Translations under genes and position numbers: made by a program | Shown: positions 33,938 through 48,000 of the stretch, piece by piece | How positions within the stretch are numbered: the first letter of the stretch is position 1 | Layout of the letters: every line of letters begins with the position of its first letter | The notes under the pieces: generated by a model | Told to the model about the DNA's origin: nothing | The model's database searches: none | What the model saw: the letters and a program-made list of their open reading frames with translations, nothing else | NCBI GenBank assembly: GCA_038380795.1 | Contig: CM076279.1 | Span: 7,331,001 to 7,395,000 of the forward strand | Direction: 5' to 3' | Source of the DNA: Pyrocephalus nanus | Taxonomy: Eukaryota > Chordata > Aves > Passeriformes > Tyrannidae | DNA length: 64,000 nucleotides

Positions 33938-35339
33938 ACAGCCTTGCCAATGCACACAGAGAAAATGTACCATACAAACCCCATGGGCTTCACATCTAGA
34001 AACCCCTCTGTTTCGTGTCTTGGGCAGAGGCTTTTTTACTTATCTTAATTTCTTTCTAAATTCGAGCTAGTAAATAACAGATCTTCACTACTGTCCTGTC
34101 ATCAACAGCATCTAAATATTTTGGTGACACTGCTCAGAACTGGTATGGGCAGGACAGGGTGAATTCCAGCCTTGAATTCTGCCTTATGCAGCGTTACCAC
34201 TGAGAAGTTTGAGGAATTTTTCTTTTAATCCCCAGAAATGTTCCTATTCAGAGAAGACACAAACATAACATAAGAAATACAAAAATATTTTGGAAATAAA
34301 CTGTAAAGTCTACAAGACAAAGACTAAAAATCAACTAAACCTTAACTCTCCTTTGGTTGCTTTCACAAAGAGCTTTGGAAAAGATCCTACTTTCAGCTTT
34401 GAACTAGGGAAAAGTCCCATTTACAAACGTTCTACATTTCTCCCTTTGCACAGCTTGACAAAGGAAATCATGTCCACAGCAAGCCAGTGTGATGTTTCAC
34501 ATCATGGGACTCCTTTTCCCACTTCATTCATTCATGTTGAATAAGAAGAGGTAATTTTCAGACATTAAATTTAGATGAAGTCATGACTGGTAGGAAAACC
34601 ACTGGATCTCATTATAAATATGCCTTGACCTAAGTGAAACAATTAGAGGATAAAATAATTCTTAAAAGTCTAATAGTCTGTTGTTATAGAATATGCTGTA
34701 GTGGGAGATAGTGAACAGATAATGAGATATTAGGTTTCTCAGACTCTAAAGGATTTACACAAAATAAAGCAAACCTAATCTTTTAAGAGATCATTCCCTA
34801 AAACTGGGTCAAAAAATGTTGCCTTCCTTTGTCAGCAGTTATTAAAACTGAGAAAATCCTTCCTGATAAGAAAGTATTTAACAGGATTTCATAGGAGAGA
34901 TAAGTACACCAGAAGACATTTAGCTGTAATTAGGAATGCTCATTGATTTACTCTATTCAAACCACCGAATGTTGGTCAAAACTTGAAAATACTTGATAAA
35001 TTCACAGAGATATCCTAAGTATGTAGTTTCCCACACAATTTTACGTTAGAAGAGCAGGATCTGAGGCGGACACAATCATCCTTGTAATAAAGTCAGCCAC
35101 CTCTTTTTGTTCCTTTTACCAGCATCAGGAGGCGAAGAGGTGTTCGTGTTTCCAGCTTGAAGTTTGCTGCTGCTTCCTCGGGCGTGAAGACGAGCTCAAC
35201 GAGGTCAGATGGAACCAACTTGGATTTGTTTCAAAAAGCCAGCGTGAAGGAGGATGAAGGGTTCCTTCCAAGGAGATGAGAACAGCAACACACCCCTAAT
35301 CAGAGCACTGATGCCTTGCCTTTGGCTATTTGCTTTCTA

Positions 35340-35525
35340 ACTGGAGGATTGGAAGCCTCTCTGCCAAGAGAGGTTGTGCAGTCTCCGTCTTTGGAGGTTT
35401 TCAAGACCCAACAGGATAAACTCCTGAGTAACCCGCCTTGGTCTCATAACTGATGTTGCTTTGAGCAGGAGGCTGGACTACAGACCTCCTTAGAACCCTT
35501 CCAACCTCAGTTATTCTAGGGTTCT
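35340..35525 (+). mobile_element. CR1 LINE 3' fragment, older copy
   Basis: Diverged CR1 blocks in order: GCCAAGAGAGGTTGTGCAGTCTCC-type sequence, TTGGAGGTTTTCAAGACCC, TTGCTTTGAGCAGGAGGCTG and CCCTTCCAACCTCAGTTATTC. It lies within the presumed MXRA7 3' UTR, antisense to the transcript. Confidence 0.85.
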
Positions 35526-35937
35526 ACTATTTTCATCCATTTTGCATCTAATATCTTTGGCTTTCTTCAGATATCAAACTGATAAAGACTAGGCTTGAAA
35601 GTTCATTTGCATAAAGCATGGCCAGAAAAAAGTTGTTAGTTTATAACTGCTTTGTATGACTGAGACATGTGACCCAGCCAGAAAGAGGTAAAAAAAAATC
35701 TGTGTATGAGATGAAAATAATGTGAGAGGTCTAAAAAAAAAAAAAAAAAAAGAATAGGTAAAAAGGATGAGGAATTACAAGCCCTTTGAAATACATATCA
35801 CCGGCCTGTATGTGTTTGCTAAACAAACTGGTACTGCAAAATAACAAAGGAGACATGTTTAAAGCACTACAGCCTGCAGTGTCCTGCATAATAAGGGCCA
35901 AAATAGCTTTTGGGCACATCCTACCCTGGCTGCAAGG

Positions 35938-36052
35938 TTATATATCGTACAGTCTAAGCTGCTCCTTCATGTCTCCTTCAGACATCTCTCCAAACGTGTC
36001 ACTTTTTTCCTTCATCAGTGTGAAGATGGCAGCCAGCTGCTCTCTCTGAACC
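35938..36052 (-). CDS. MXRA7: MXRA7 exon 4: conserved C-terminus
   Basis: Encodes the end of residue 233 to residue 270: VQREQLAAIFTLMKEKSDTF then GEMSEGDMKEQLRLYDI, and a TAA stop (35938-35940). The acceptor is CTTGACAG|GG. This is the most conserved part of the family and identifies the gene. Confidence 0.95.
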
Positions 36053-39000
36053 CTGTCAAGAAGAAAAGGATAAGTAGGAATAGCTGGTCCCCGGAAGGCA
36101 CTTGGAGGAAAAACACCATGGTCAAATGAAACACGGAGCCAAAGGCAGGTCACTGTACAAGCCTTACTGGCCGCAGGAAATCTGCCCATGTGAGATAAGA
36201 CAGAGCGAGCCTCTGGTTCTCCTTCCTCCCCTTTCCCATCTGTCCCATCATCCTGCACATCTCTCTGCAGTTCTTTCAATATGGAGATAAACCAGACTGC
36301 TTTAACAGTAGCTTTGGAGTTCCTTAGGGTTTATCTATACTCAGAGTTGCAAGATAACTCGACGTGTGGAATTTCATAAGAGCCAATTTAGCAGACTCCA
36401 CAATGAACCTGGATTAAGATTCAACAGCACAGTGTCCTTTCATTCTGTAATGAGAGTATGTAGATACAGAGTAATTCAGGAATAGCTATTAAATTAGAAA
36501 TGCATATCCCACCTTAAAACTAGAGACCAGTCTACCTCTCAGTGTGGACATGACTTTAATCAGCCATTGGAAGACAAGATCACTGATAGGAATTTGCTTT
36601 AATTCGAGTTTGTCTGCCAGTGGGAAATGGTGAGATGGACCCAGGTAGCCAGCAATGAGGTGACCCCAGGGTGGGCAGAGGCTGACCAGTGGACCACCCA
36701 GATTTCCTTAGTGGATGATTAACACCCTTTTCCTCATAGCAGAGGGTATCTTGATTTTTCCCTACCTTGAAGCAGTTCAGCATTGTAACAAAGATTGGTA
36801 TCTGTGACAGGGCTTTATTTGCGGAAGCTTTACAGGAGGGCTTATACTGGTTATACACCTACTGGTCATCATTCAGGGATACAGGAGGGTAGGCAGCACA
36901 GGAGTGTCATTTGCTCACAAGTAGCTCATGAACTGATGTAACTGTCTACAGAATCCTCTTTTGGGTCAAAATGATAGTGCACGAGGCTCCAGGCAGGGCT
37001 GGCTGTGGACTGGTACGTTCCCACTGCTAGACTCCAACCTGACTGGGGTCAGATTGCTGGACTGCCCAGCACGTTTTATACCTGACTCTCCTGTGTGAGA
37101 TTGAAAGAACTCATGAGACTGTGGTGCTTTCTGGCTGTAACAAAGGAGAAGCTTTCTCTTACGTTCTATTACTTTAAGGCTCATTTTGCCTCTGCATGAG
37201 TGGAGGGCCAGAATTCAGTGACAGCTCAGAGCACGGATCTGCCACAATCCAAGCTCCTCCTGCTAGTTTAGCATCTTTAGACCTCCTATGGGCTAGAAAG
37301 ACAGAATCTGGCTTTTGCTTCCACGTGGTCATCCTGCCAAGAGTCCTCCTGGCCACAGCCAGCTTCCCACCTAGGACCTTAAACCATTTAATTAATCCAT
37401 TTAAGTGCACTAGATAACCTGGGGTAGTCTTCCTGCAAGGCCAGTGTGGACAAGCTATCAGCTGTTCCAGTAACAGGAGGGGCAGTAATAACTACTGACA
37501 GGCAAACCCAGGACACAGTCTTTCCTTGGAAGAAAGGACAGCATCAACCCACCAGCAGCAACCACCCCGTGAACAAGAGCAGTGGAAGGAGATAGAGGAA
37601 CCTTTTTCACGTGCTGAACTCCTGCTCTGCGTTTTCCCCTCTCCTGGGCTAAGCCCCAGCAGAAGCAGAAACAACAGCCTGTCCTCTCAGCACAGCTGAA
37701 GCAAACAGGGCAGGAAAGCAGCAGATCCCGGCTAAAGCAAGCTCGTTTGCCAGTGCTGTTCTATTCCAATTAAAATGCAGAAGTCCTGAGGCCAAACGTA
37801 TCCCGATAATGAGGTGGGATTTTCAGTTACGAAAGCCTGGATTTGTCTGTCTCTTCTGTAATGTTTTGTGCTCGCATGAAGAGCATCCAGCGGCCCTTTC
37901 CAGACGAGAGGAAGGGAAGCGGGGTCATTAGTGATCAATATTTTATTTTAGATCACCTCTGGGCACCAGAGGGCACGTTGCCAGTCTGGGGTGGAGAAAT
38001 TCGATACACAGCCTGGCCTCCTGTGTCTGCAGTGCACGCCAGCTGGGGGTGCTCCACGCAGGTCTGCATCCCTCACTCATCATTTCACAGACATCAACGC
38101 TGCAGAAACCTCCCCAAAGGCCTGTTTCTTTGTCTCCAAAATCAGGATCACAGACAATATTTGCTCTACTCTTTTTAGGCACAACATCAATGCATTCTGG
38201 CTCTCCCCTCAACTTTAAATATCATAACTGTGCATTTGAAAAGCAGAAAAAAGAGTTGCTGCCTCTGTTACTTCTCTGTGCTACAAAATCTACAACAAAG
38301 GGAAGGCAAAACAAAGATAAAGAGAGAAAAGAGCCTGGGAAGGAAGAGTAAGGCATCACAAACATGAAACTGTGTTCAAAGAGGAGCTTCTCCTATCAAA
38401 GGCGACCTTGCAAAACAACTTTGTAGTGCTCCGGGTTGGTTTTGTTTGGGTTTTTTTAACGAGTTCAGATCAAACCTACCCCGTTCACCAGTAAAATCAT
38501 CCTCTCTTCCAATAAGTGCTGCCCTCAAAACTATTGGGATTCAGGAAGTCAACCAGGATTTTACTTATCGCTGACAAAATAAATTAAGGATTTTCAAAGC
38601 AGCCTAATTCTTCTTGATAGGCAATTGAATTTGCATACTTAGCTCCCCTGGGCTCTTTTTGGACATTTCAGTCCAAGTCCTTCACAACTAACTGGAGGTT
38701 TGGAGCAGTGAGCCATAGGTATGTTAGAGAACTCCATTTCAAGAACTATTTGACACCTGTGTCCACAGCAGCTAAAATCCTGGGCAGAGCTCTGCATTGG
38801 GAGTTGCTCTGCAGACAAACAAGACCAGAATCCTGCTGCAACTCTGTTGCTCCAGCAGAAATAAGGTAATATGCCCAATTTTCCCCAATCTGACTCTATT
38901 GTTAAGGAAGCCAGTGGAATCATTTATGTGGTAAAATACGAGGGCAAGAGTGGACCTGTAACCTAAAACCTAGCTTTTCAACACAAACCTCTCGAGAAAG

Positions 39001-42000
39001 AAGTTACAAGCTGCTGGAGGCAGGGAGAACAAGCACAAACCAAATAAACTATTCAAAGGTTTATTGGACCAAACAAAGGCAATTTTTACAGATTCAAGCC
39101 ACTAGAATTACAGTCCTTTGTATAAGAGCCACCATCAGATACAAAACGAACAAACAAAACAAACAAAAGTAAAAAATACCCAGACAGCCATTGGAGTTGA
39201 AGAAATAGGTTGGCTTGCTGCCACTAGCAAAAAAATCTGGACTCAACTATAGACTTTGCTGGATGTACATATTGCCATGTAACTTAAACACAACGTATAT
39301 AAGGCATTCTTTGCATAGTTGGGTGCTCAGGACACAGTCAGCCAGCCAGCACCGAGGGGAGACAGTGGCTGTACCAGCGGGATGTTGAAGCAGAGGGTCC
39401 AGATGTACCTAAATTCATATGCAAACCACTGAACACGCTTGCAGTTGTCGGCTGGGAAGGGGCAGCCCAGCCTCTTCTAAAGCTGAAGCCTCCTGCTGTT
39501 CTTTAAATGAGCCCTTTTATTAAGAGTCTGCCAACCCCAGGCGCTGGAAAGGACAACTGTGTACAAGGTTTCAAGTATTGTCTGCATAGGAATTAAAAAG
39601 GGAGGGGGGGGGGGAAGCAGCCTGTTGGGTTTCTGATATGTTTGCAGCGCTAGCCAAGAGGCCGTCGTGAAAGAGGAGCTTTGAAGGACACATCCCCACC
39701 CAGCCTGGTGTTTCTACACCACCACTAGAGGACTCAGACCCTCGTCTGTCTCTCACAAACCTGCTGGGTTTGATTTAAAACCTGCCATGTCTGAAGCAGG
39801 AATATGTGCCCAGCCAAATGGATCTGCTGTATGTGACAGCGCCGGGGGAAATGCAGAACTCTGGCTCCCATGGACAAGCCACAGGGCTACCAAGAGAAGA
39901 GGGCACTGGAACAACAAGCAGGCAGATAGAGGAATGGGGAATGTGCCTCTCCCAGGACCCCCACTATCTGATCCTGAGCCAGAGGAAACCCCTGGTGCCA
40001 TAGCTACCCTCTTGGGCCTCTCCTCTTGGGAACTGGAGTAGGGAAAAGTGAGGATCAAGATATTTACAGCAGCCAAAGTGTGGTCTCCTAAACCTCTGCC
40101 ACAAACAGAACAGCTAAACTATCAATTCAGCACTTCCCGAGTCTCCTGAACACCTACAGAGTCAGGTCTCTGCTAAAATAACTACAGAAGCAAGATTTGA
40201 GTCAGTCCAGTCTGCCATACCTCGCATGGACCCCCCCTTTGTCCCTTCACCCCTCAGAGTAAAGCAGCTTTGTACAACATGTGAAATCCCAGGGAGTTCC
40301 CACTCCCCAGAAAGAAAGAGGAGTTTGGCCCCAGGACAAAACAACTTGAGAGTCTGGTACAAGGTCCAGGCTGGTCTGGGAGAAGAGCTATGGTTTGTCC
40401 ACCCCAGGAAAGGAACAACACGGATTTCATGGCCTAATACATGGTAACAAACACAACAGACTCGCTGCATATTTAGTGTTCACTTCGGGTTCTGTTTGGG
40501 GGAGAGGGAGCAAGGTTCATCCCACCCCCCAGACACAACTCAAATCACTGCTTGGGCCCAGCCCCAGTCCATGGAGCCACACAACAGGATCTCCTCAACC
40601 TTGACACCATGGGAGTTTTTGAAGAACTCAACTTCAGACCAAGAGGGGATCCCAAGTTTTGAGGGTTTATGGATTTCTCTTATGGGCGTGTTTGGTTGGT
40701 TTTGGTATTTCTCTCAAGCCTTTAAGGATGCCAAGGGATGCCTTTAGGAGGAGGCTAGGGACAACTTCATATAGTCTTCAGGTCTGCAAAGAGAAACAGG
40801 GAGAGAAATCATTTCAGTCATTTCACCCCTCAGGTTGGTTCATTATTATTCACATAAACGAGCAGGGGGAACACTCAGTGTGTGTGTGTGTTGGGGGAAA
40901 GGCAAGGCAACTTCCCCCCTCAGGGCAGAACAAGCCACTGTTTGCAAACATCATGCCTCTAAAAAGGATTTTGCTTCAAAGTCACCTGCAGCAGGATAGT
41001 TGAAACTCAATCAGAAGTATAAATCCTCTTGTTCTGGCACCAAACTAAGTTACAGCCCTCCTGACCTACTAATGAGAGCTGGAGAAGCCCAACTAATGGG
41101 AAGCTTTCATTAGCTCCAGGGGTTACTGCCTCACCATCCTGTGCAGAGCCTCCCTGGGCCAGATTCCTCTTCCCACCTGCAGCCATATGAGACAAGAACG
41201 AGTACCAGTTTCTCAAGGCAGTGTTGTCCCTTCTCAATCTTCCTATGGATGTGTCTGTTCAAGGGAAGGAGGTAAAAACCCCAGACTCTCTGCTTCCTTT
41301 TGTTGGGAAGCTCTCTCAGGATCCCAGGGAAGAAGGGTGAGATGATGAGATGTGTTTTATGAATGGGGACATCCAGGCACTCGCTCAAGGTCTTGCAGCA
41401 TGTTGTTGTTGACAGAACCATGGCTAGAAAATGTGGTCTCAGCTCGAACCTTTCACTCTGCCCTTGCTGCCCCAGCACCTCTCATGGATCAACCCTCCAC
41501 AGCAGGGAACACCTGACAGAAGGCTGGGCAGCTGCCCACGGACGGAGACCTGCACTGAGGTGGAGTGAAGCCACAACACACCTGGGCACTCACAAACACA
41601 CACAGATGCACTCCAGCCTAATTCCTCCTGAATTCAGTCGGGTCCATTGTCCGTAACACCTGAACCTCATTTAAAAGATCCCCTACTCCTGCCATCCCCC
41701 AAGTAACAGCCTCACTTCTTCCTCTCTTCTTCTGCAAAACCTTCCCTTCTCCAGCAGCCTCACCAGCACAGCCAGTGACCCGGATCCCGGGCGGGAGATG
41801 CCGGGTGAAGCATCACGTGGGACCACGGCTCCTCCAGCGACGTTGCAGGGGCTCAGCGGCCGCACCATTAGGACAAAGAAGGGAAATTCTCCGGGGTGGA
41901 TAATCGCTCTGCGGGATCCGCGGTGCCGAGGAGCGGATCATCCCGCTCAAGTCACGCAAGCGTAATCAGATTTCACGTGTGAGGGCATAAGCTCGTTGTC

Positions 42001-45000
42001 ACAGGGGCCCAGGAGGGGAGGTCCCCTCCAGCCTGCAGCAGTTGGAGCAGGGAGGGATGGAGGACGTCAGAGCATCTCCCCTCACAGGAATACTCACCTC
42101 CAGGACAGCGCCAGGCTGGCAGCTGGGGTGAGAAGACCTCAAAACAAGCATGGCCTCCATGGAGGATGACCATCAGAGCCATAAATTCCCACCTGCACAA
42201 CAGGGATACCTCTTTCTGCTCCTGGAGAAAGCTGTGAGGGGGATTAGACTAAAGAGCACAAGGCAGCCCCTCACTGGCACATTGGGGCCATATAACCCCC
42301 CAGGCTGAGAAGCTCTGGCATTGCCGCCACAGAACCTGAAAGTCTTAATTAGCTTGGGATGGAGGCTCAGAGATTTGAGCCACTGCTTGTCCTTGGCCCT
42401 TCCCTCCTTTCCATTCTCCTTGGATGCTTTCCCCCAGCAGCACATCAATCAAATCAGGTTAGGGTCTTCTTTTGCCAGCAGCTGTATCCTTTCTTCAGAT
42501 ATAGATTATCCAAATATCTCTGCCCTGGCCCACACCCAGGCCCAAGTCACTGAATCGTATGATCCATCAGCTGGACACGGCTCTGTGCAGAACAGCTGGA
42601 GAACAAGTAGCCCAGACAAAAGCAGGTCCTGGAATATGAGGGTGGCTCAGGGACTGAAGATCTCAAAGACCATTCTTTTCCTGAAGCATGGAAACTGCGT
42701 GTCCTCCTGGTGGCATCAGAAGCATTCCCCACACTCCAGCTCAGCCACGGCATTGGCACAGGGGTTTTTGCTTTTGAGAGCAGACAGCACCCCAGCACTG
42801 ACAAACTGGCATTCCCATGTGCATTTACCTCGTGTGTGCAAAAGTCTGCAGCAGGTCAGGAAATCCTGTATCCCCTTCCATAACCTATAGCTTTCTAAAG
42901 GAGTCCTGAGTCACTCTGAGAAGATCCCACAGCATCTTGCTGTAACCACCTCTGGCATTTGCCCTTTTTGGAAGTTTCACTCAGAAAGCTGATTTTCAGA
43001 AGAATGGAGCATTCCCAACTCCTTTCCCTGGCTTAGCTTGTCAGGACCATCATTTGTCTGAAATCCTGGCAATCTGGCTCCAGACTCTTCTCACTCCAAA
43101 CAAACTAGGACTGACCCTTGAGGATCAAGATGAAGTGAAGAAAAGCCCTGAGTGCTGGGCAGACCTGGCAATGGGTGGTCAAGCTCTCCCCAGGCAGTTT
43201 TCTCCCATCTCACTGCTGGGGTTGGTCCCATCATCCCTGTCTCTGTTTCTTTACCATGGCGACAGTAACCATCTCATTTCTGGTAGTGACCATAACCCAG
43301 TCTTCTCCAGGATCAAGATATCACAGGAAGAATATGAGGAATGACATATTAAATCTAAGTTTTCCTGGTGGTCCCATAAACGTGGGCCAGTTGCTTCAGC
43401 CAATCAGTAAAAGACAGAGAGAGGATTTAAATGCAGAACAGGGAGACAGTGCTTAGACAAGAGAAGAGCTGGAGAGTGGGAAGTACCAGAAGAAGCTTCT
43501 ATCAACACAAATCTGATATTCCTCCAGTGGGACAGAGAAGTTGAAAGGTGAACTGGACATTGGAAAATACCTCAGGAAGACCACTGGGGGCTGCTGGAGC
43601 TGGTATGAACAGGGAGCACAAGTCCCACGGCCATTAGGACAGGGGCTGGTGAGGAGTCAGTGGGGTCAGGGGCTGTGTCACCCCCAGAGCAGACCTTGCC
43701 CACCACCATTTAAAGGCAGAAGCCTCCCACATTTCCCAGCCACAGCAGCAACAGCCAAGAAGGCCAGAGCACAGCCAGGAAGGTGGCTCAGGCTCCTGGC
43801 CAGCTCAGCCAAGAGGCCATGACCACCTCCAGTCATCATGTGCCCATTCCCTTGCAACACTCCTGACCCCCCAGCCAACACCAGAGCAGTGGGAAAAGCC
43901 ATGGATGAGCCAGCCTGCATTTTCCTCCGGTGTTCGTACTCCAGCTCACTGCCTACCAGTTTGCTCCCAGCCCGGTGTGACACCCCAATTCCCCGCAGCC
44001 CTCGGTCTCTCCCGGCTGCAGGGGAGCTGCAGGGCAGGCAGAGCCAGGCTCCCTGTGAATTAGCAGGCAGACAACAGCCAGCTGCCCATGCTGCACGGGG
44101 TTAAGCAGAAGCAGATGAAGACAAGTTGTGAGCGCTGGGTGAGGGAGACACAGAGAAGCAGCCACAAGCTACAACAATTCAGGACCTGAGCCAGAAGAAA
44201 ACACCCAGGAGCTCCAGCAGAGTTGCTGTCTGAACTCAAATCTCATCCCAAGGCAGGGTCAGAGACTCTCACGCTGCAAAGCCTATGGGGGAGTTTGAGA
44301 AGGTTTCCTCTCTGGGACAGGAGGAGGAGAAGGGGAAGGGGCTTCCTGGCCTCCCTTTCCATGGCCTTCCAAGGGAGGCATCCTGAGTTGCTCAGTTTTA
44401 AAGCTACTGGGGATTCATTACTCAGTCATGACTATAAATAGGGGCCAGAGCTCAATCCATTGACATCTCGTGGGTCAGAGGACATTTTCCCTGGGGATAT
44501 GGTGTAGGCAGAGAACAGCACCAGGCCACCAGCAGACTCCCTCCTCATACAAGTGGAGCTTGGGATCTATGGAGGGAGCGTCAGAGCAGGGGGACCTCAG
44601 CAGGGACCCCCAAACACACAGTGCCCTTTCCTACAAGAGGCAGGTGGGAGGGAAACTCCTCATGCACGGAGTGTTTTGTGGCTGAAAGCAGCCTTGCCCA
44701 TGGTGGGGCCATCCCCATGGCTGGTGGCTGCATGAAGCAGTGGCCAGCCTGACCTGCAGAGTCCCACAGCCCTGGGCTCTGCAGTCCCTTGCTGCTCCCT
44801 TCCCCTTGCTGCTGCTCCTCTTCCCTCAGCCCGGGACAACTATCGTGCTGCAGAAGATGAGAAGCAAACAAATAATAAAACCCCAAACTTACCAGCTCCC
44901 CTCATCCAAAAGAAGCACCATGCTGGACAGGACAGGACAGGACAACAAAGCCACTGGGTAGGGGGGAAGTTGGCAAAGAGAAGGAAGGAGAGAGAGGCCC

Positions 45001-48000
45001 AGATTTCATGCCACACAGAGAGGGGAGCAAGCAAGCAAGCCAGGGTTATGTGATGGCAATGCAGGGGGTGGACAGGGACAGATGCCAATGGACAGCTCTC
45101 CCGAAACGCAGCCTCCTCCAGCCCTGTCCACCCACTTATTTTTGGAGGGCCAGCAGTGGAGATGTTTTAAATAGGTCGAGGTCTGTCAACACAGTCATTA
45201 AACCCCTGCAGCTGCTTCCTGCCCTTTTGTGCTCCAGAGTTGTCATCACCAGCATTGTCTCATTCAAAAATGAACTTCAGCATGGTCGTCCCTCAAGCCA
45301 CAGCTGCATCCCCACTTTGATCCAGGATGTCTGGCAGAGCAGGGAATGGTCTCTCCTCTCTGCCATTCCCTAGAGCCAGGGTCTGCCCAGGGCACCCTGC
45401 CTTGCTGAAACTCCAGGATCCAAGCCCAGTTTCATTCAGTGCCTTGTAACCAAGAGGCACTCTGAACCCAGCTGAGGAGGAGAAAGGTTTCCAGTGCTAA
45501 GCTACCACCAAGAAAAGGGATGAGCATGAGATTTACAGCCATCCAATTCCCCTTGCATGAATCCAAACTTGCAGTTGAACCCTAGGCTTAAACCCAGTCT
45601 GTGTTAAAGCAGCATCACCTCCACCCATCCATGGCTGGCCAGGAAGTGAGAAGGGAGGATTGAGAGGCAGGAGGAGAGTTTGCTCCTAGAATGGGTCACC
45701 TGGCTGTGGGAACTGAGCCCATTAGCCAGGGAAACTGGGCAGCCATCTCCACCTTCTCTTTGATCTTACAGAGGCTGACTGTGGTCTGGGGGATCACCTG
45801 CTCCATCCATGAGTGCCCCTGCCAACAGCAGAGCCTGTTTGGTGCCAATCACTGACACCCTGTCCAAGGGGTCTGTAACAGTGCCCTAGCCAAGGCCCCA
45901 TGGGGCAACTTCTGGCTCTTCACTCCCACCTCTCCCTCAATCCCAGAAACAAGACAGAGGACAGAGAGGTGAGACCTTTCCACAGCCTGTCAGTTGGGAT
46001 CTGCTCTCCTTGCTCCAGCCAACACACCTAGCCAAGAGTGGCAAGGACAGAGCACAGACGGCTCAAACCCTCAGCATCACCGGGGCCAACCAGGGCTTGG
46101 CTGGGACCTGCTCTGCCTCGTGGGAAGAGTGAACTGAAAGCAGAGACCCAAGGGGATGGTTTCTCCTCATTGTTTTCTCTTTTACTATGAGTGGAGCCTT
46201 GTTGCAGCTGTCAACGCTCAGCAGAGCCCCGACCATACTCATTTCTAACTAAAAAAGAACAACCACTAACCTCCTTCAACCTTAAGGGAGGTTTCAAGAG
46301 CAGCTGGCAGAGACCATTCCAATCTATCCATGAGGCCCAGGCCCTGAAGGCACACTGGGGAGCCCTTCCTCTTGCTCCCTCACCCACACGAGGTGCCCAG
46401 CCAGGACAGCAATACCCAACAGCCAGCACTTGGGGGCTGTATCTCACACCTACACCCTCAGCCCTGCCTGGGCAGGGGCACCTGCACCACCACAGCTCAT
46501 CTTTCCTGAACTAGAGCATTGCACCATGGCAGCTACAGTTGGCAACAGATGGCCAAAAGCCTCAGGTGCAGAAGAGAAGGATTAGGGAAATACACTGTGC
46601 TGCCTTGACCAAGGGCTGCATCCTTCCCCTGCACTCTTCCCCTTCCTGCCCAGACTGTTTTTCTCCCCCAGGGGAGCAAAGGCTTCGTGCTTCTGTTCTA
46701 GAAGTACTGGTGACCCACCAGGTGTGATCAAGCCCAGCCACCACCCCAGCAGATGTATTTGCCAACAGGATTTAATATTCTCCTCCCTCACTGAGCACTC
46801 CCTTTATTTTCTAAGACTGAAGTCACCAGAAGCAGGAAGTTGCATCACTCAGTAAAGGTCACATTCCTTCCCCTTTAAGTCCAGATTTAGCACCAGTTTG
46901 AAACCACAAGACTCAAGTGAATACCAGGGAGGACAACCACAACTTCTGCAGGGATGCAGGTTAGAACAGAAGTGGGTTTTTTGGTTCAATAGACAAATCT
47001 ATTGCATGTCCATCCTCTCCTCTCTGAAATCCTACAGCTCCTCCTAGAACAGACAAGGAATACTTTCAATGGCATCTCCAAAAACAAAGGGTCCCAAAAT
47101 TCAGACTTGTAGTCTACTGACCAACACAGCAAGTAGCCTCAAGGGAATCTGGAAGTACCACTTGCATTTTTGGAATGTTGCTTACAAGATGCTTCATGTG
47201 GGAACCTGTTAGTCTGTGGGAAAACTGGAGGAGTGGCAGGGCTAAAAGCAAACACTAAACCTGCTTCAACTTTGGTAACACACCTTAGGACTAACCACCC
47301 AGTCAGCAGCCCAGATTTTCTCAACCAGTAAAAGGAAGTGGTTGTGGGATATCCAACTTCAGGCATCCAAGGTGGAAGAGCTGATCATCCCAATGTGAGA
47401 GCCCTCATTCCCCCTGGAGTGCTCATGGAAAGTGAGGTGGAGGCAGAGAGGAGCAGACTCATTAATCTGTTATGAAGAGGGAAGGGGAGGGACATGGGGA
47501 GGGAGGTGGGACAGGCAATCAACTGCAGCTCAGAAACAAACCCTCCCCTAGAAAATAAGACCCCAAACCAAAACAAAGCAAAAAAAACCACAAACCACCA
47601 AACCAAGACATGAGCAGATGTTACCAGTGGTACCACTACTTCTAAGTAGCAGCATTTCCTTACCAAAAAGATTTGCAAGAATGTTTGTGGCCGAGGACCT
47701 AAGGTACTTGCTACAGAGATGTGAGATCAGAGGTCAGCTCAATCCTGCAACATAAAGGCGGCAAACCTGGGTCACGGCAGGTCAGCAGCACAGTCGGGGT
47801 GCATGGCATGGGGGAGAGGGATGGAAGGACAAGGAGAAGGGTGCAGGACAAGGCTGAGCCACTGCGCTCAGCTCGCCCAGGAGCTTACCTGGCAGCAGCC
47901 CTGCCCCCTTGCACCGCCTGCGAGGCCTGCAATGAAAAGCTGCTGATGCCGCAGTGAAGATTTGAGGGGGGGGAAAGTAAGCCAGCGACAAAGCAAGACA

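Larger units (their letters stand above)
33915..35937 (-). other. MXRA7: MXRA7 3' UTR (distal form)
   Basis: AT-rich sequence between the distal stop codon and the poly(A) signal. It includes a CR1 copy inserted on the opposite strand (35,340-35,525) and a 19-base A run on plus (35,733-35,751). The extent is inferred from the poly(A) signal only. Confidence 0.55.
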
